Shown here: positions 9,148-17,792 of the stretch, one piece after another
Numbering within the stretch: the first letter of the stretch is position 1
Layout: each line of letters begins with the position of its first letter
Assembly (NCBI GenBank): GCA_934438135.1
Contig: CAKSBP010000003.1
Coordinates: 56,652 to 120,651, forward strand
Reading direction: 5' to 3'
Length of the DNA: 64,000 bases
Source: an uncultured Clostridium sp.
GTDB taxonomy: Bacteria; Bacillota; Clostridia; Lachnospirales; Lachnospiraceae
The notes under the pieces: model-generated
Told to the model about the DNA's origin: nothing
What the model saw: only the letters and a program-made list of their open reading frames with translations
Databases searched by the model: none
Made by a program: the position numbers and the translations under genes

Positions 9148-12100
9148 ATGGATAATTCAGGAATTAGTACATCTGCAGACGAAACGATTAGCCAGTTGAA
9201 AAATGAACTGGATATTTGGCAGTTGAAATATTCCATTCTAGCTGACTGTACGGATTGTGGTTTATGGGAGTATGATATAGAAAAGAAATTTCTTCATCAA
9301 AGCAAAAAGTTGAGCGGGGTGCATGAGAATGATAATCTGGATATTCCGAATTTCAGGGAAACAGTGATTGGATGGGGAATTGTACATCCTGAGGATTTGG
9401 GGATATTTGAAGCTTATTGTGACAGTATGGACCGTGGGGACGAACGATTTGAGTATGAACTAAGAGCCGTAACAGACAGTAAGACATTTGACTGGCTTAG
9501 GTATACAGGTGTGACAGTTTACGATAAAGATAGAAAGCCTGTAAAAGTAATTGGGAAAACATTGAATGTGACAGAGGAGAAAAAGAAAATACTGAATCTT
9601 CAAAGACGGGCGGATAGGGATTCTTTAACGAATCTTTTTAATAAAGCACATACAAAAGAGTTAGTAGAAGAGTACATAACAGGAAAAGAACTCGAAAAGA
9701 AAAAGCATGCACTTCTTATTATAGACATTGATGATTTCAAAGAGGTAAATGACCGATTTGGCCATATGTGTGGAGATGAACTGCTGGTCAAGTTTTCAAG
9801 TGCATTGTTATCTGGATTTTCCCAAAATGATGTAGTAGGAAGAATTGGAGGAGATGAATTTCTAGTATTCATTACGGATATTCAGTCAGAACAGGATGTC
9901 ATTGATGATATACAGAGAGTTGTAAAACGCTGTAAAGAGTTCTTATATGCGGAACAGGAACAAATTACGTTAAGCATGGGATATGCTTTATTTCCAAAAG
10001 ATGCAAAGACCTATGAAGCATTATATAAAAGTGCAGATCTTGCTTTGTATCAGGCAAAACGTCAGGGAAAGAACCGTTATCGTGCATATGATAAATATGC
10101 AAAATATGATGCATCCATTGGAGAAACCAAACGTAAAAGAGAAGAAGACGGTATGGGACTGCAGGAACAGCGTGGTGGACATGTACAGAAAGGAATTTTT
10201 GATTATTCCTTCCAGGTGATTTCATCCAGTACGAATATTATAGATGCTGCATATCAGGTATTTTTGGAGGTGGGAAATTATTTTCACTTTGACCGTATTG
10301 CATTTATCGAGTTTGATTTTGCCAGTCAAAGAGTAAATCTGATTCAAAGTTGGGTCAGAGATGAAAAGTATCGAATGAGTTTGGAGGATTTACAGACTCT
10401 GGTTCCAAAATGGGGTGAGATTGAAAAGGCCTATCACCGTGGAGGACCATTCCTGATTCGTGGCACGAGAGAAACAACGAGACGTCTGCTTCGAGAGTCG
10501 GATGCTTTCTGTATTGATGATAAAATGCAGGGTATGGTACAGCTGCCAATGATGGATGGCCAGCAGGTTGTTGGTTTTTTTACTTATGAAATGATAAAAC
10601 CAGACAGAAAGTGGACAGAGCCGGATATTGCAATACTTTCCGGAACAAGCAGAATGATTTGCAGTTCTTATCTTCGCTTCCGTAGTAAATCAGAATTACA
10701 GGATGAAATTCTGTACACCGGATGTGCAATGGACAGTCAGAAACTTACTTACTATGCAATCAATTCTGAGACATATGATGTACTTTATGTGAGCCGGTAT
10801 GCTAATGAACTTTTCCCGAATATTGAGGTAGGAAAAAAATGCTATCAGAGTGTTATGGGACGAAATGCTCCATGTGATAACTGTCCGATTTATGGATTGA
10901 AGCAGGGAATGAGTCAGTATGCACAGGAGATTTATAGTTCCAAGTATGATACATGGTTTACTTCCAGTGTATCTGTCATTCAAAAAAAAGGAGTTCCAAG
11001 GCAGTTTCTGCTTTGCTGGACAGATATTACGACGTTCCTGGAGCGCGTTATGTCTACGGATCAGCTGACAGGAACGTATTCCTATGACAAATTCCGTGCA
11101 GAGGCATTAAAGAAACTTGCGGATAAGAAAAAGAAATATTCCGTTGCATTTTTTGGCATTCGCGATTTTTCAAGAATAAATGATGAATATGGATTCCATA
11201 CAGGAGATATTGTCATCAAAGCTATGGCGAACCGTATTCAGGATACTCTTCGGGAAAATGAAATTGTCTGTCGTGTAAAAGGGGATGATTTTATTGTGCT
11301 GATGGAAGGATGCGGTGCACAGGGATTGATAGAGCGGGTCAGCCATATTTTCTGTACATTGAATATTTTACTACATGAAAAATACCAGGGGATACAGTTG
11401 AACTGTATGTGTGGAATTTATCAGATTCAAAGTTCAGATTATTCTATCAGTCGTATTTTGGATAAGGCGAACCGTGCAAAGACAATGGCGATGAATGCAA
11501 ATGCAGATGGAGATTCCATCTTTTTGTATACCAAAGAATATGAGAAACAGGAAGATGAGGAAAAGCAGCTGGAGAGAGAATTGATTCAGGCAATTCGGAA
11601 TGAAGAATTTGAAGTATATATTCAGCCAAAAGTAAATTTAGGAGATGAAAAAATTGGTGGTGCAGAAGCATTAGTACGCTGGATAGGTGCAGATGGAAAG
11701 ATGATTTCGCCAGGAAAATTTGTTCCACTTGCAGAGAAAAACGGTATGGTTGTAGATATTGACCATATTGTATATCGGAAATTGTTTTCTTTCATGCGGG
11801 AATGGTTAAAAGAAGGAAAAGAGGTTCCAACAATCTCCATAAATGCATCTAGGCTTCACTTTAATGATGATAAGTTTCCAGGATACTTAAAGGAATTGCT
11901 GACACAGTACCAAATTCCAAGTGAACTGGTTGAAGTGGAAGTAACGGAAAGTGTGTTTTTTGGAAATATGGAACGAATGGTATCTATGATTAAGAAAATT
12001 CGTGACTTAGGAGTATCGATTTCTATGGATGATTTTGGAACTGGATATTCTACCTTGAGTCTGATGAAATCTCTTCCGATTGATGTGCTGAAAGTAGATG

Positions 12101-12339
12101 GAAGTTTCTTTATGAGAAGTGAACTGGATGAGAAAAACAGAGCGGTCATTTCTGCTATTATTCATTTAGCCAAGAGCCTTGGAATGGATGTTGTATGTGA
12201 AGGAATTGAGACGAAAGAGCAGGTTGAATTTGTGAAAGAGCAAAAAGGTGATATGGCTCAAGGATTTTATTATTATAAGCCAATGCCGGCTTTAGAATTC
12301 TATGCTTTATTGGAAGATAAAGAAGAAGGGCATACATAA
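9148..12339 (+). CDS. Cyclic-di-GMP signalling protein: PAS-GGDEF-GAF-PAS-GGDEF-EAL
   Basis: A 1063-aa protein without obvious membrane segments. Domains in order: PAS-like (about 30-150), GGDEF with intact GGDEF at 234-238 (diguanylate cyclase), GAF-like (about 350-520), PAS-like with a Cys cluster APCDNCPIYG (about 570), a second GGDEF degraded to KGDDF (711-715), and EAL with E840-A-L-V-R-W and downstream DDFGTGYS and KVDGSFF motifs (phosphodiesterase). It may therefore both make and break cyclic-di-GMP under control of its sensory domains. ATG 9148 follows AAGGAGG at good spacing; the longer frame from 9073 has no ribosome site. A terminator follows. Confidence 0.92.
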   Translation: MDNSGISTSADETISQLKNELDIWQLKYSILADCTDCGLWEYDIEKKFLHQSKKLSGVHENDNLDIPNFRETVIGWGIVHPEDLGIFEAYCDSMDRGDERFEYELRAVTDSKTFDWLRYTGVTVYDKDRKPVKVIGKTLNVTEEKKKILNLQRRADRDSLTNLFNKAHTKELVEEYITGKELEKKKHALLIIDIDDFKEVNDRFGHMCGDELLVKFSSALLSGFSQNDVVGRIGGDEFLVFITDIQSEQDVIDDIQRVVKRCKEFLYAEQEQITLSMGYALFPKDAKTYEALYKSADLALYQAKRQGKNRYRAYDKYAKYDASIGETKRKREEDGMGLQEQRGGHVQKGIFDYSFQVISSSTNIIDAAYQVFLEVGNYFHFDRIAFIEFDFASQRVNLIQSWVRDEKYRMSLEDLQTLVPKWGEIEKAYHRGGPFLIRGTRETTRRLLRESDAFCIDDKMQGMVQLPMMDGQQVVGFFTYEMIKPDRKWTEPDIAILSGTSRMICSSYLRFRSKSELQDEILYTGCAMDSQKLTYYAINSETYDVLYVSRYANELFPNIEVGKKCYQSVMGRNAPCDNCPIYGLKQGMSQYAQEIYSSKYDTWFTSSVSVIQKKGVPRQFLLCWTDITTFLERVMSTDQLTGTYSYDKFRAEALKKLADKKKKYSVAFFGIRDFSRINDEYGFHTGDIVIKAMANRIQDTLRENEIVCRVKGDDFIVLMEGCGAQGLIERVSHIFCTLNILLHEKYQGIQLNCMCGIYQIQSSDYSISRILDKANRAKTMAMNANADGDSIFLYTKEYEKQEDEEKQLERELIQAIRNEEFEVYIQPKVNLGDEKIGGAEALVRWIGADGKMISPGKFVPLAEKNGMVVDIDHIVYRKLFSFMREWLKEGKEVPTISINASRLHFNDDKFPGYLKELLTQYQIPSELVEVEVTESVFFGNMERMVSMIKKIRDLGVSISMDDFGTGYSTLSLMKSLPIDVLKVDGSFFMRSELDEKNRAVISAIIHLAKSLGMDVVCEGIETKEQVEFVKEQKGDMAQGFYYYKPMPALEFYALLEDKEEGHT

Positions 12340-12423
12340 ATCATGCTGATTCTAAAATATTAACAGAAAAGAAAAAAGACAGAGAATTGCTTTTTATAAT
12401 AACATTTTGAGACAATAAATGTT

Positions 12424-12458
12424 GCTTATCCTATGTTAGACGGATAGGCACGTTTTTT
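12424..12458 (+). terminator. Terminator after the GGDEF/EAL gene
   Basis: GCTTATCC (12424-12431) pairs with GGATAGGC (12442-12449) with one G-U pair; a T-rich run (ACGTTTTTTG) follows at once. Confidence 0.75.
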
Positions 12459-12519
12459 GTCTCTTTTTTATTCTTTACAGGACTCATATTTAAAAGTATA
12501 AATATGAAAAAAGAAAAAA

Positions 12520-12562
12520 TTAGCACTCACCTATTGACAGTGCTAACAAAAAGTGTTATATT
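12520..12562 (+). promoter_or_regulatory. CIRCE operator and promoter of the hsp20 pair
   Basis: A 27-bp CIRCE (12520-12546) identical, spacer included, to the one in front of groESL. TTGACA (12534-12539) lies within it, and TATATT (12557-12562) follows at 17 bases. The leader runs about 90 bases to the first hsp20 gene. Small heat-shock genes should therefore be under the same HrcA repressor as groESL. Confidence 0.92.
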
Positions 12563-12660
12563 ACAGACATAACAAAGGAACAAATTAAAAATTACCAATA
12601 AAGGAACAATCATAAATGTATAGACTGCTTTAAAAGGTATGAAATGAGGAGGAATGTCTT

Positions 12661-13011
12661 ATGATGATACCTAGAAAACATTATTTAATGAAAAGTGATG
12701 TAAGAGAGAAGGAGGATATGTACATTCTGGATATCGATTTACCCGGATTCTGTAAAGAGGATATTAAAGCTCATGTGAATAATGGATATCTGATTGTGAC
12801 TGCACAGAACGAATCAAAACAGGATAAGGATGCTAAGAAATATATTCATAGAGAGCGTTATACTGGTGTTTATCAGAGAAGCTTTTATATCGGAAGTGAT
12901 ATTCGTCAGGAAGATATTAAAGCATCTTATAAGCGTGGTGTATTGAGACTCAAAGTTCCAAAAATGGGAACGAAAAAGAAGGAGCATGCAGGGGTAATTA
13001 GGATTGCATAA
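12661..13011 (+). CDS. Hsp20/alpha-crystallin small heat-shock protein (first copy)
   Basis: A 116-aa protein made almost entirely of an alpha-crystallin domain. It begins VREKEDMYILDIDLPGF and includes DIKAHVNNGYLIVTAQ and KRGVLRLKVPK (the A-x-x-x-G-V-L motif, here ASYKRGVLRL). It lacks a long N-terminal arm, and the C-terminus (GVIRIA) resembles the I-x-I/V anchor. Small Hsps hold unfolded proteins without ATP. AGGAGG lies upstream; ATG 12661 and ATG 12664 are both possible. It is the first gene of a CIRCE-controlled pair; the second copy follows after 46 bases. Confidence 0.93.
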   Translation: MMIPRKHYLMKSDVREKEDMYILDIDLPGFCKEDIKAHVNNGYLIVTAQNESKQDKDAKKYIHRERYTGVYQRSFYIGSDIRQEDIKASYKRGVLRLKVPKMGTKKKEHAGVIRIA

Positions 13012-13057
13012 TCAAAGAAAACCAGGAAGATGATTTGTTTATGAGGAGGAATGTTTT

Positions 13058-13486
13058 ATGTTAGTTTCAGGATTATTGGATAATTATTTTGGTGATGATT
13101 TATTACATGATATGTTTGCATTTCCGGTTAACAGTGAAAATACAGTGCTTCCAGTGATGAGAACGGATATTATCGATGTAGGAGAAAATTATCAGTTAGA
13201 GATTGAGATGCCAGGTTATGATAAAGAATGTGTTCATGCTGACTTAAAAGATGGTTATCTGACCATTACTGGTGAGAAAATGGAGAAACAGGATGAAAAG
13301 GATACGGATGGAAAGCTTTTAAAGCAGGAACGTTATTCTGGAAAGTGTAAACGAAGCTATTTTGTAGGAACCAAACTGAAAGAAGACAATATTCATGCGA
13401 AGTTTGAGGATGGAATTCTTAAAATTGTATTTCCAAAACCGGAGCATCTGCCGGAAGAGGAAAATAAATATATAGAGATTTTATAG
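13058..13486 (+). CDS. Hsp20/alpha-crystallin small heat-shock protein (second copy)
   Basis: A 142-aa protein of usual bacterial Hsp20 length. A short N-terminal arm (FGDDLLHDMFAFPV) precedes the alpha-crystallin domain: TDIIDVGENYQLEIEMPGY, DLKDGYLTITGEK and FEDGILKIVFPK. It ends KYIEIL, an I-x-I-like tail. It differs clearly in sequence from the upstream copy, so this is an old duplication or a functional pair that may co-assemble (inference). AGGAGG precedes ATG 13058. It shares the CIRCE promoter at 12520. Confidence 0.94.
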   Translation: MLVSGLLDNYFGDDLLHDMFAFPVNSENTVLPVMRTDIIDVGENYQLEIEMPGYDKECVHADLKDGYLTITGEKMEKQDEKDTDGKLLKQERYSGKCKRSYFVGTKLKEDNIHAKFEDGILKIVFPKPEHLPEEENKYIEIL

Positions 13487-13555
13487 ATAAGAGGCGGGGC
13501 AGAAGTGTCCCGTCTTATCTTTATAGGAAGATTATATAGCAGAGAGGAAGAGATC

Positions 13556-14341
13556 ATGAAAAAACCGATTATTGTGATGAATTTTTCTCATATTTATGAG
13601 CAGGAGCAGTTTTACCGGAAGGATTCCTATGAGTGGCTGGATATGACCGATGTGGCAGGGACAAACTGTTATCTGGACGCAGAAGCAGCCAAGGAGATAA
13701 GGGAACGGATTGAATCGTATCCGGCAGATACGATTCATTTTATCGATTCTGGAAATTATCATTACATGAGTAAATACTGGCTGGATAAAATGACACAGCC
13801 GTTTGTTCTGATTTTATTTGACCATCATCCGGATATGCAGCCGACGTTATTTGAAAACTTTATGTCTTGTGGCTGCTGGGTGAAAAATGTATTGGATGAA
13901 AATCCAATGGTAAAAAAAGTGGTTATTGTAGGAGCGAAAGAAGAACTTCTGGAGAATGTGGAAGCAAAGTATAAGGATAAAGTCATTTGTTACAGTGAAT
14001 CGGATTTGAACCACAAAGAAAAATGGAAGCAGTTTGCTGGAATGCATATTGAGGAACCGGTGTACATATCTGTGGATAAAGATGTATTGTGTCCAGAGGC
14101 AGCTGTGACTAACTGGGATCAGGGCTCACTATCTTTAAAAGAACTAAAGCAGCTAATCTGCATTATTGCAGAGCATCATGAAGTTGTGGGAGTAGATATT
14201 TGTGGAGAATGCAGTAGTTCGGTAGAATATCTGACAGATTCAGAAAAAAGCCGGATTAATGACCATACTAATTATGAACTGCTGGAACTTTTAGAGAAGC
14301 ATTTTGAAGATGCCAGTGAGAAGCAGCAGGCTGCAATATAA
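13556..14341 (+). CDS. Arginase/ureohydrolase-fold protein
   Basis: About 261 aa. ATG 13556 follows AGAGGAAGAG; the longer frame from 13505 has no such site. The metal-binding pattern of ureohydrolases is visible: GNYHY in place of GGDHS, D89-H-H-P-D93 in place of DAHxD, and D174-K-D176 for the third ligand pair, then VDICGEC near the end. Arginases and agmatinases hydrolyse guanidino compounds with a two-manganese centre. The sequence is divergent (DHHPD rather than DAHxD), so the substrate is uncertain. It follows the second hsp20 gene by 69 bases; no terminator is seen between them. Confidence 0.82.
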   Translation: MKKPIIVMNFSHIYEQEQFYRKDSYEWLDMTDVAGTNCYLDAEAAKEIRERIESYPADTIHFIDSGNYHYMSKYWLDKMTQPFVLILFDHHPDMQPTLFENFMSCGCWVKNVLDENPMVKKVVIVGAKEELLENVEAKYKDKVICYSESDLNHKEKWKQFAGMHIEEPVYISVDKDVLCPEAAVTNWDQGSLSLKELKQLICIIAEHHEVVGVDICGECSSSVEYLTDSEKSRINDHTNYELLELLEKHFEDASEKQQAAI

Positions 14342-14425
14342 AATTATTTGATTAAAATAGAAAGAGCTTGTAATAATAAAAAATAAGATTTCATATGATG
14401 TAGAAAGTGTGTATGAGGATTTGAT

Positions 14426-15331
14426 ATGGAAAATATACTTATTTTTATTGTTACAGCGCTTTTTTTTCTTTTATTTGTTGTTTCTATGGATAACCGAAAA
14501 ATGAATCCAAGTCATTTATTTTCTTCGATAGGGGAAGCCTATCAATGTGTCAAATGTGTGGACCAGCCATTTGGAAGTCTATTGGTGAAGATAGGTTTTG
14601 TTCTTGCTGTTCTGGTGACGGCAGCACTTTCGTTTATCCGAAGCCAGGATTTACTTGGCAGCAGGGTGACGTTTAAGTTAATAGGACTGACTATCTGCGT
14701 CTTTATTTTACTTTTATCTGCAATGTATTTCCTTCTTGGAATTCCTTTGCTTATTTTTACTAGAATTGAAAACCTGATTCAGACGATTCATCAGCATAAG
14801 CTTAGTTATCGTTTTTTAATTAGTTCGTATATTTCTTTTATGTATGTCGTATTATATATCATGATTCCAGAGGATATGATACAAAATGGTGTGATGGTCT
14901 TTATTGGGCTTGGCATTTCTTATACGCTGAACATGATTATGCTGGTCAATATCAGTATGGAACCACTTCGCTGCTTTCACTGTGAATTGTACAAGCAGGG
15001 AAAAGTGGAGCAGAAATATCCACTGAAAGTGGTGTTGTCTGGTGCAATTATTTTAGTGGTGCTGATTGTAGTTAATCTGTTTCTTGCCGTCAATCTGATT
15101 AATCAGCTGTTTCCGGGAGCATATATAAATATGTATAATGGAGGAAGTGTTTCTGGATTCGATTTATTTTATTATACAGTAATTTCATTTACTACCATTG
15201 GTTATGGGGAAATTGTTCCTCAATGTCTGGAAAGCAGGCTGATGGCAGTTGTAATTGCATATACCAGTGTTATGTGCCTTGTGATTTTTATTAGTTCTGT
15301 GATGTCTTTGAAAGATAAATTAACATCATAG
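14426..15331 (+). CDS. Potassium channel-family membrane protein
   Basis: A 301-aa integral membrane protein. The first helix is at residues 3-20, then several more, and a C-terminal two-helix pore unit (FYYTVISFTTIGYGEIVPQ) carrying the K+ selectivity filter T257-I-G-Y-G261. After the last helix only a short tail remains (SLKDKLTS), so there is no RCK/TrkA regulatory domain. The pore follows a region of about four extra helices, unlike minimal KcsA-type channels. ATG 14426 has a weak GAGGA site. Function in K+ flux is inferred from the filter. Confidence 0.85.
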   Translation: MENILIFIVTALFFLLFVVSMDNRKMNPSHLFSSIGEAYQCVKCVDQPFGSLLVKIGFVLAVLVTAALSFIRSQDLLGSRVTFKLIGLTICVFILLLSAMYFLLGIPLLIFTRIENLIQTIHQHKLSYRFLISSYISFMYVVLYIMIPEDMIQNGVMVFIGLGISYTLNMIMLVNISMEPLRCFHCELYKQGKVEQKYPLKVVLSGAIILVVLIVVNLFLAVNLINQLFPGAYINMYNGGSVSGFDLFYYTVISFTTIGYGEIVPQCLESRLMAVVIAYTSVMCLVIFISSVMSLKDKLTS

Positions 15332-15409
15332 CCTTTTGATTTTAAAAATAAGTCAAATCCCATTATGAAATATAGGAAAAAATAAGAATGCAGGAGGAAT
15401 ATGCTTTAG

Positions 15410-16555
15410 ATGCTGGCTGAAAGGAAAAGTGCCTGTTGTGGATGCAGTGCCTGTGAACAGATTTGTCCTACAGGAGCAGTTTCTATGGAAGAGGACGAAG
15501 AAGGATTTGTATACCCAAAGATAAATGATACGATGTGCATTCATTGTAATAAATGTGATACAATATGCGCATTTTCAAAGAAACTTTATCAAAAGAATGA
15601 ATTAAATGAACCGGATGCTTATGCACTCAAGCACAAAAACCTGGAGATACGTTTAAACAGCCGTTCAGGAGGGTGTTTTACTGCATTATCAGATTACATT
15701 TTACATCTGGGCGGAATTATTTATGGATGTGGCTATGGACAGGATTTTGAGGTGGTGCATAAGAGAGCTGAAAATAAGGAAGAACGGGATGAATTCAGAG
15801 GTTCTAAATATGTACAGAGTAATACAGAAGGTATATTTGAAAAGGTTCGGAACGATTTGAAAGAAGGAAAATACGTTTTGTTTTCGGGGACATCCTGTCA
15901 AGTCGCTGGTTTGAAGGGGTTTCTTGGAAAAATACCACAGGAAACACTTTATTGTGTGGATATTTTATGCCATGGGGTTCCAAGTCCTATGGTATGGAGA
16001 GATTACCTGATGTTTATGAAAAAACGGTACCATGGAATGGTGACGGAAGTAGATTTTCGAAATAAAAAACAGTTTGGCTGGAAAAAGCATATCGAAACCA
16101 TTCGAATTGGTGGGAATAGTCATAACAGCACAATTTATAAAAAGCTGTTTTATTCTCATTATATACTTAGGCCTTCCTGTTATGAATGCCCGTATAAGCA
16201 GATGACTCATCCGGCAGACATTACGCTGGCTGATTTCTGGGGAATTCAGAAGGCTGTAAAGAACTTTAATGATAACAAAGGAGTATCTTTAGTACTGATA
16301 AACAGTATAAAAGGAAGGGAATTGTTTGAACAAGTAAAAGAAGATACCATCTATGAAAAATGTAAGGTTAGACCAGAATTTCAACGACCACTTCATCAGG
16401 CATTTCCTATGCCGGAAGATAGAATGGAATTCTGGAAAAGTTATCGTAGAAAAGGATTCTATCAGATTGCCATCGATTGTGGTGGATTATCCAGAAAGAA
16501 ATATTGGAAAGAACAGATTTCATATTGCAAGAAGAAATTAAAAAAATGGCTTTAA
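15410..16555 (+). CDS. FrhB/coenzyme F420 hydrogenase beta-subunit-like iron-sulfur protein
   Basis: A 381-aa protein. Two 4Fe-4S motifs sit at the N-terminus (CCGCSACEQICP, residues about 9-20, and CIHCNKCDTIC, about 44-54). The FrhB/FdhB domain follows (SRSGGCFTALSDYIL, FSGTSCQVAGLKGFL, CHGVPSP, ADFWG). The family takes part in F420- or ferredoxin-linked redox reactions and, in bacteria, often lies in surface polysaccharide loci. No partner subunit is encoded here, so the reaction is open. AGGAGG lies 12 bases before ATG 15410; another ATG closer to it hits a stop at once. Confidence 0.85.
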   Translation: MLAERKSACCGCSACEQICPTGAVSMEEDEEGFVYPKINDTMCIHCNKCDTICAFSKKLYQKNELNEPDAYALKHKNLEIRLNSRSGGCFTALSDYILHLGGIIYGCGYGQDFEVVHKRAENKEERDEFRGSKYVQSNTEGIFEKVRNDLKEGKYVLFSGTSCQVAGLKGFLGKIPQETLYCVDILCHGVPSPMVWRDYLMFMKKRYHGMVTEVDFRNKKQFGWKKHIETIRIGGNSHNSTIYKKLFYSHYILRPSCYECPYKQMTHPADITLADFWGIQKAVKNFNDNKGVSLVLINSIKGRELFEQVKEDTIYEKCKVRPEFQRPLHQAFPMPEDRMEFWKSYRRKGFYQIAIDCGGLSRKKYWKEQISYCKKKLKKWL

Positions 16556-16558
16556 AAG

Positions 16559-16618
16559 AAGGTGCTATATAATCAGACGTCCTGCAGATGCAGGAATCGT
16601 CAAATTATGTGGCACCTT
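16559..16618. other. Long imperfect inverted repeat between convergent genes
   Basis: Three nested arms fold into one 60-base hairpin: AAGGTGCTATATAAT with ATTATGTGGCACCTT (two G-U pairs), GACG with CGTC, and CCTGC with GCAGG around AGAT. It sits right after the FrhB-like stop and 56 bases before the end of the convergent acyltransferase gene. There is no long T run. A bidirectional terminator or a small palindromic repeat element are both possible. Confidence 0.6.
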
Positions 16619-16673
16619 ATTATAATTTATTGTATAATGCTGTTGAAAAGTTTAGTTTAGCATATTTTGTTCA

Positions 16674-17747
16674 TTAATAACCCCTAATTCGATAAGAAAT
16701 AAAATCACTGATAGTGAGAGCGCACACAATAATTATGCCAACTACCCAAAGCGGCTGTACATAATATGGAACGATAATGCTTAAGAAACCAAGGAAAATC
16801 CATTGCACACAGTACATGGTATTTATATGGCTGCTCCATCTTATCAGTGTTTTTCGAACAATCGCTGGAAGATATTTATAGAGAAAATGCCATGCACTGA
16901 TCCAGACTAAGAAACAGCAGAATATGAAAATATTTCCATACCAGTTATGCTGATAATAAGAAGTATGGAAGAGCCAGTTTAATGCACCGAAGTCAATGTG
17001 AAAGTGATACATAATAACAATTAGGACAGGAATACATGGCAGAGCAAAAAATAGATTTTTTTTATAAAATTCATCTTTATTAGTAACGGAAAGAAGTTTT
17101 CTACCAAAGAAATAGCCCATAATTGGGTAAAAAATCCAAGTAAAGAAAGGAAACCAGGAGTTTTCCCAGGAACCCCATAGAAGTCCGGTGAATACGGCGA
17201 ATAATTCATTATCAGGGAATTGAATTGGTTTTAAAAGAACATTTAGTAAAGCAGCAATTAAATAAAATACAATCAGCCATTTGTCATGCAGACGGGATTT
17301 TTTAAATAGTCCCATGAAAATAAAAGCAAGTCCAGCGAATACCATAATATCGTTTCCAAACGTATAATATATACCATCAGAAAGATAGCTGGACTCGTTG
17401 TGTATCCACCATTTCAGAATAAATGGAATCATATCTCTGCCAATTTGCAGCAGATAACCTGCAAAAAATAATTTTATACCCCGTCGGATAAAAGAATCCG
17501 GGGTATTGTTTCTGGTATAATTCATGCTGATTCCCATGCAGGTCATAAAAACAGGGGCGGCCAAAGGGCCGCCAAAGAAACGGATAAAGTGAACAAGCAT
17601 TCCCTTATCCATAATTTCAGTTACATAAAACTGTTCATAACAATGAACGATAAACATAAAGAAGATAGACAATCCTTTTACGATATCCAATTCAATCTGT
17701 CTTCCTTTAGTAGAAGTAATGTCATAGCATATAGTTTCATTTACCAT
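16674..17747 (-). CDS. Membrane acyltransferase (DUF1624/heparan-glucosaminide N-acetyltransferase-like)
   Basis: A 357-aa protein with about ten hydrophobic segments. The N-terminus has the family signature RQIELDIVKGLSIFFMFIVH, in which the charged RxxELD run precedes the first helix and a His lies inside it. GGPLAAPVFMTCMGISM follows. Such proteins transfer acyl groups across the membrane to sugars or other surface molecules. The start ATG 17747 follows AGGGGGAA. It lies 45 bases downstream of the chemoreceptor gene on the same strand, so co-transcription is possible. The acceptor is unknown. Confidence 0.75.
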   Translation of the reverse strand: MVNETICYDITSTKGRQIELDIVKGLSIFFMFIVHCYEQFYVTEIMDKGMLVHFIRFFGGPLAAPVFMTCMGISMNYTRNNTPDSFIRRGIKLFFAGYLLQIGRDMIPFILKWWIHNESSYLSDGIYYTFGNDIMVFAGLAFIFMGLFKKSRLHDKWLIVFYLIAALLNVLLKPIQFPDNELFAVFTGLLWGSWENSWFPFFTWIFYPIMGYFFGRKLLSVTNKDEFYKKNLFFALPCIPVLIVIMYHFHIDFGALNWLFHTSYYQHNWYGNIFIFCCFLVWISAWHFLYKYLPAIVRKTLIRWSSHINTMYCVQWIFLGFLSIIVPYYVQPLWVVGIIIVCALTISDFISYRIRGY

Positions 17748-17792
17748 ATAAATTCCCCCTTTTAGTAAATGATGTTGAGAATAAATCTATTA

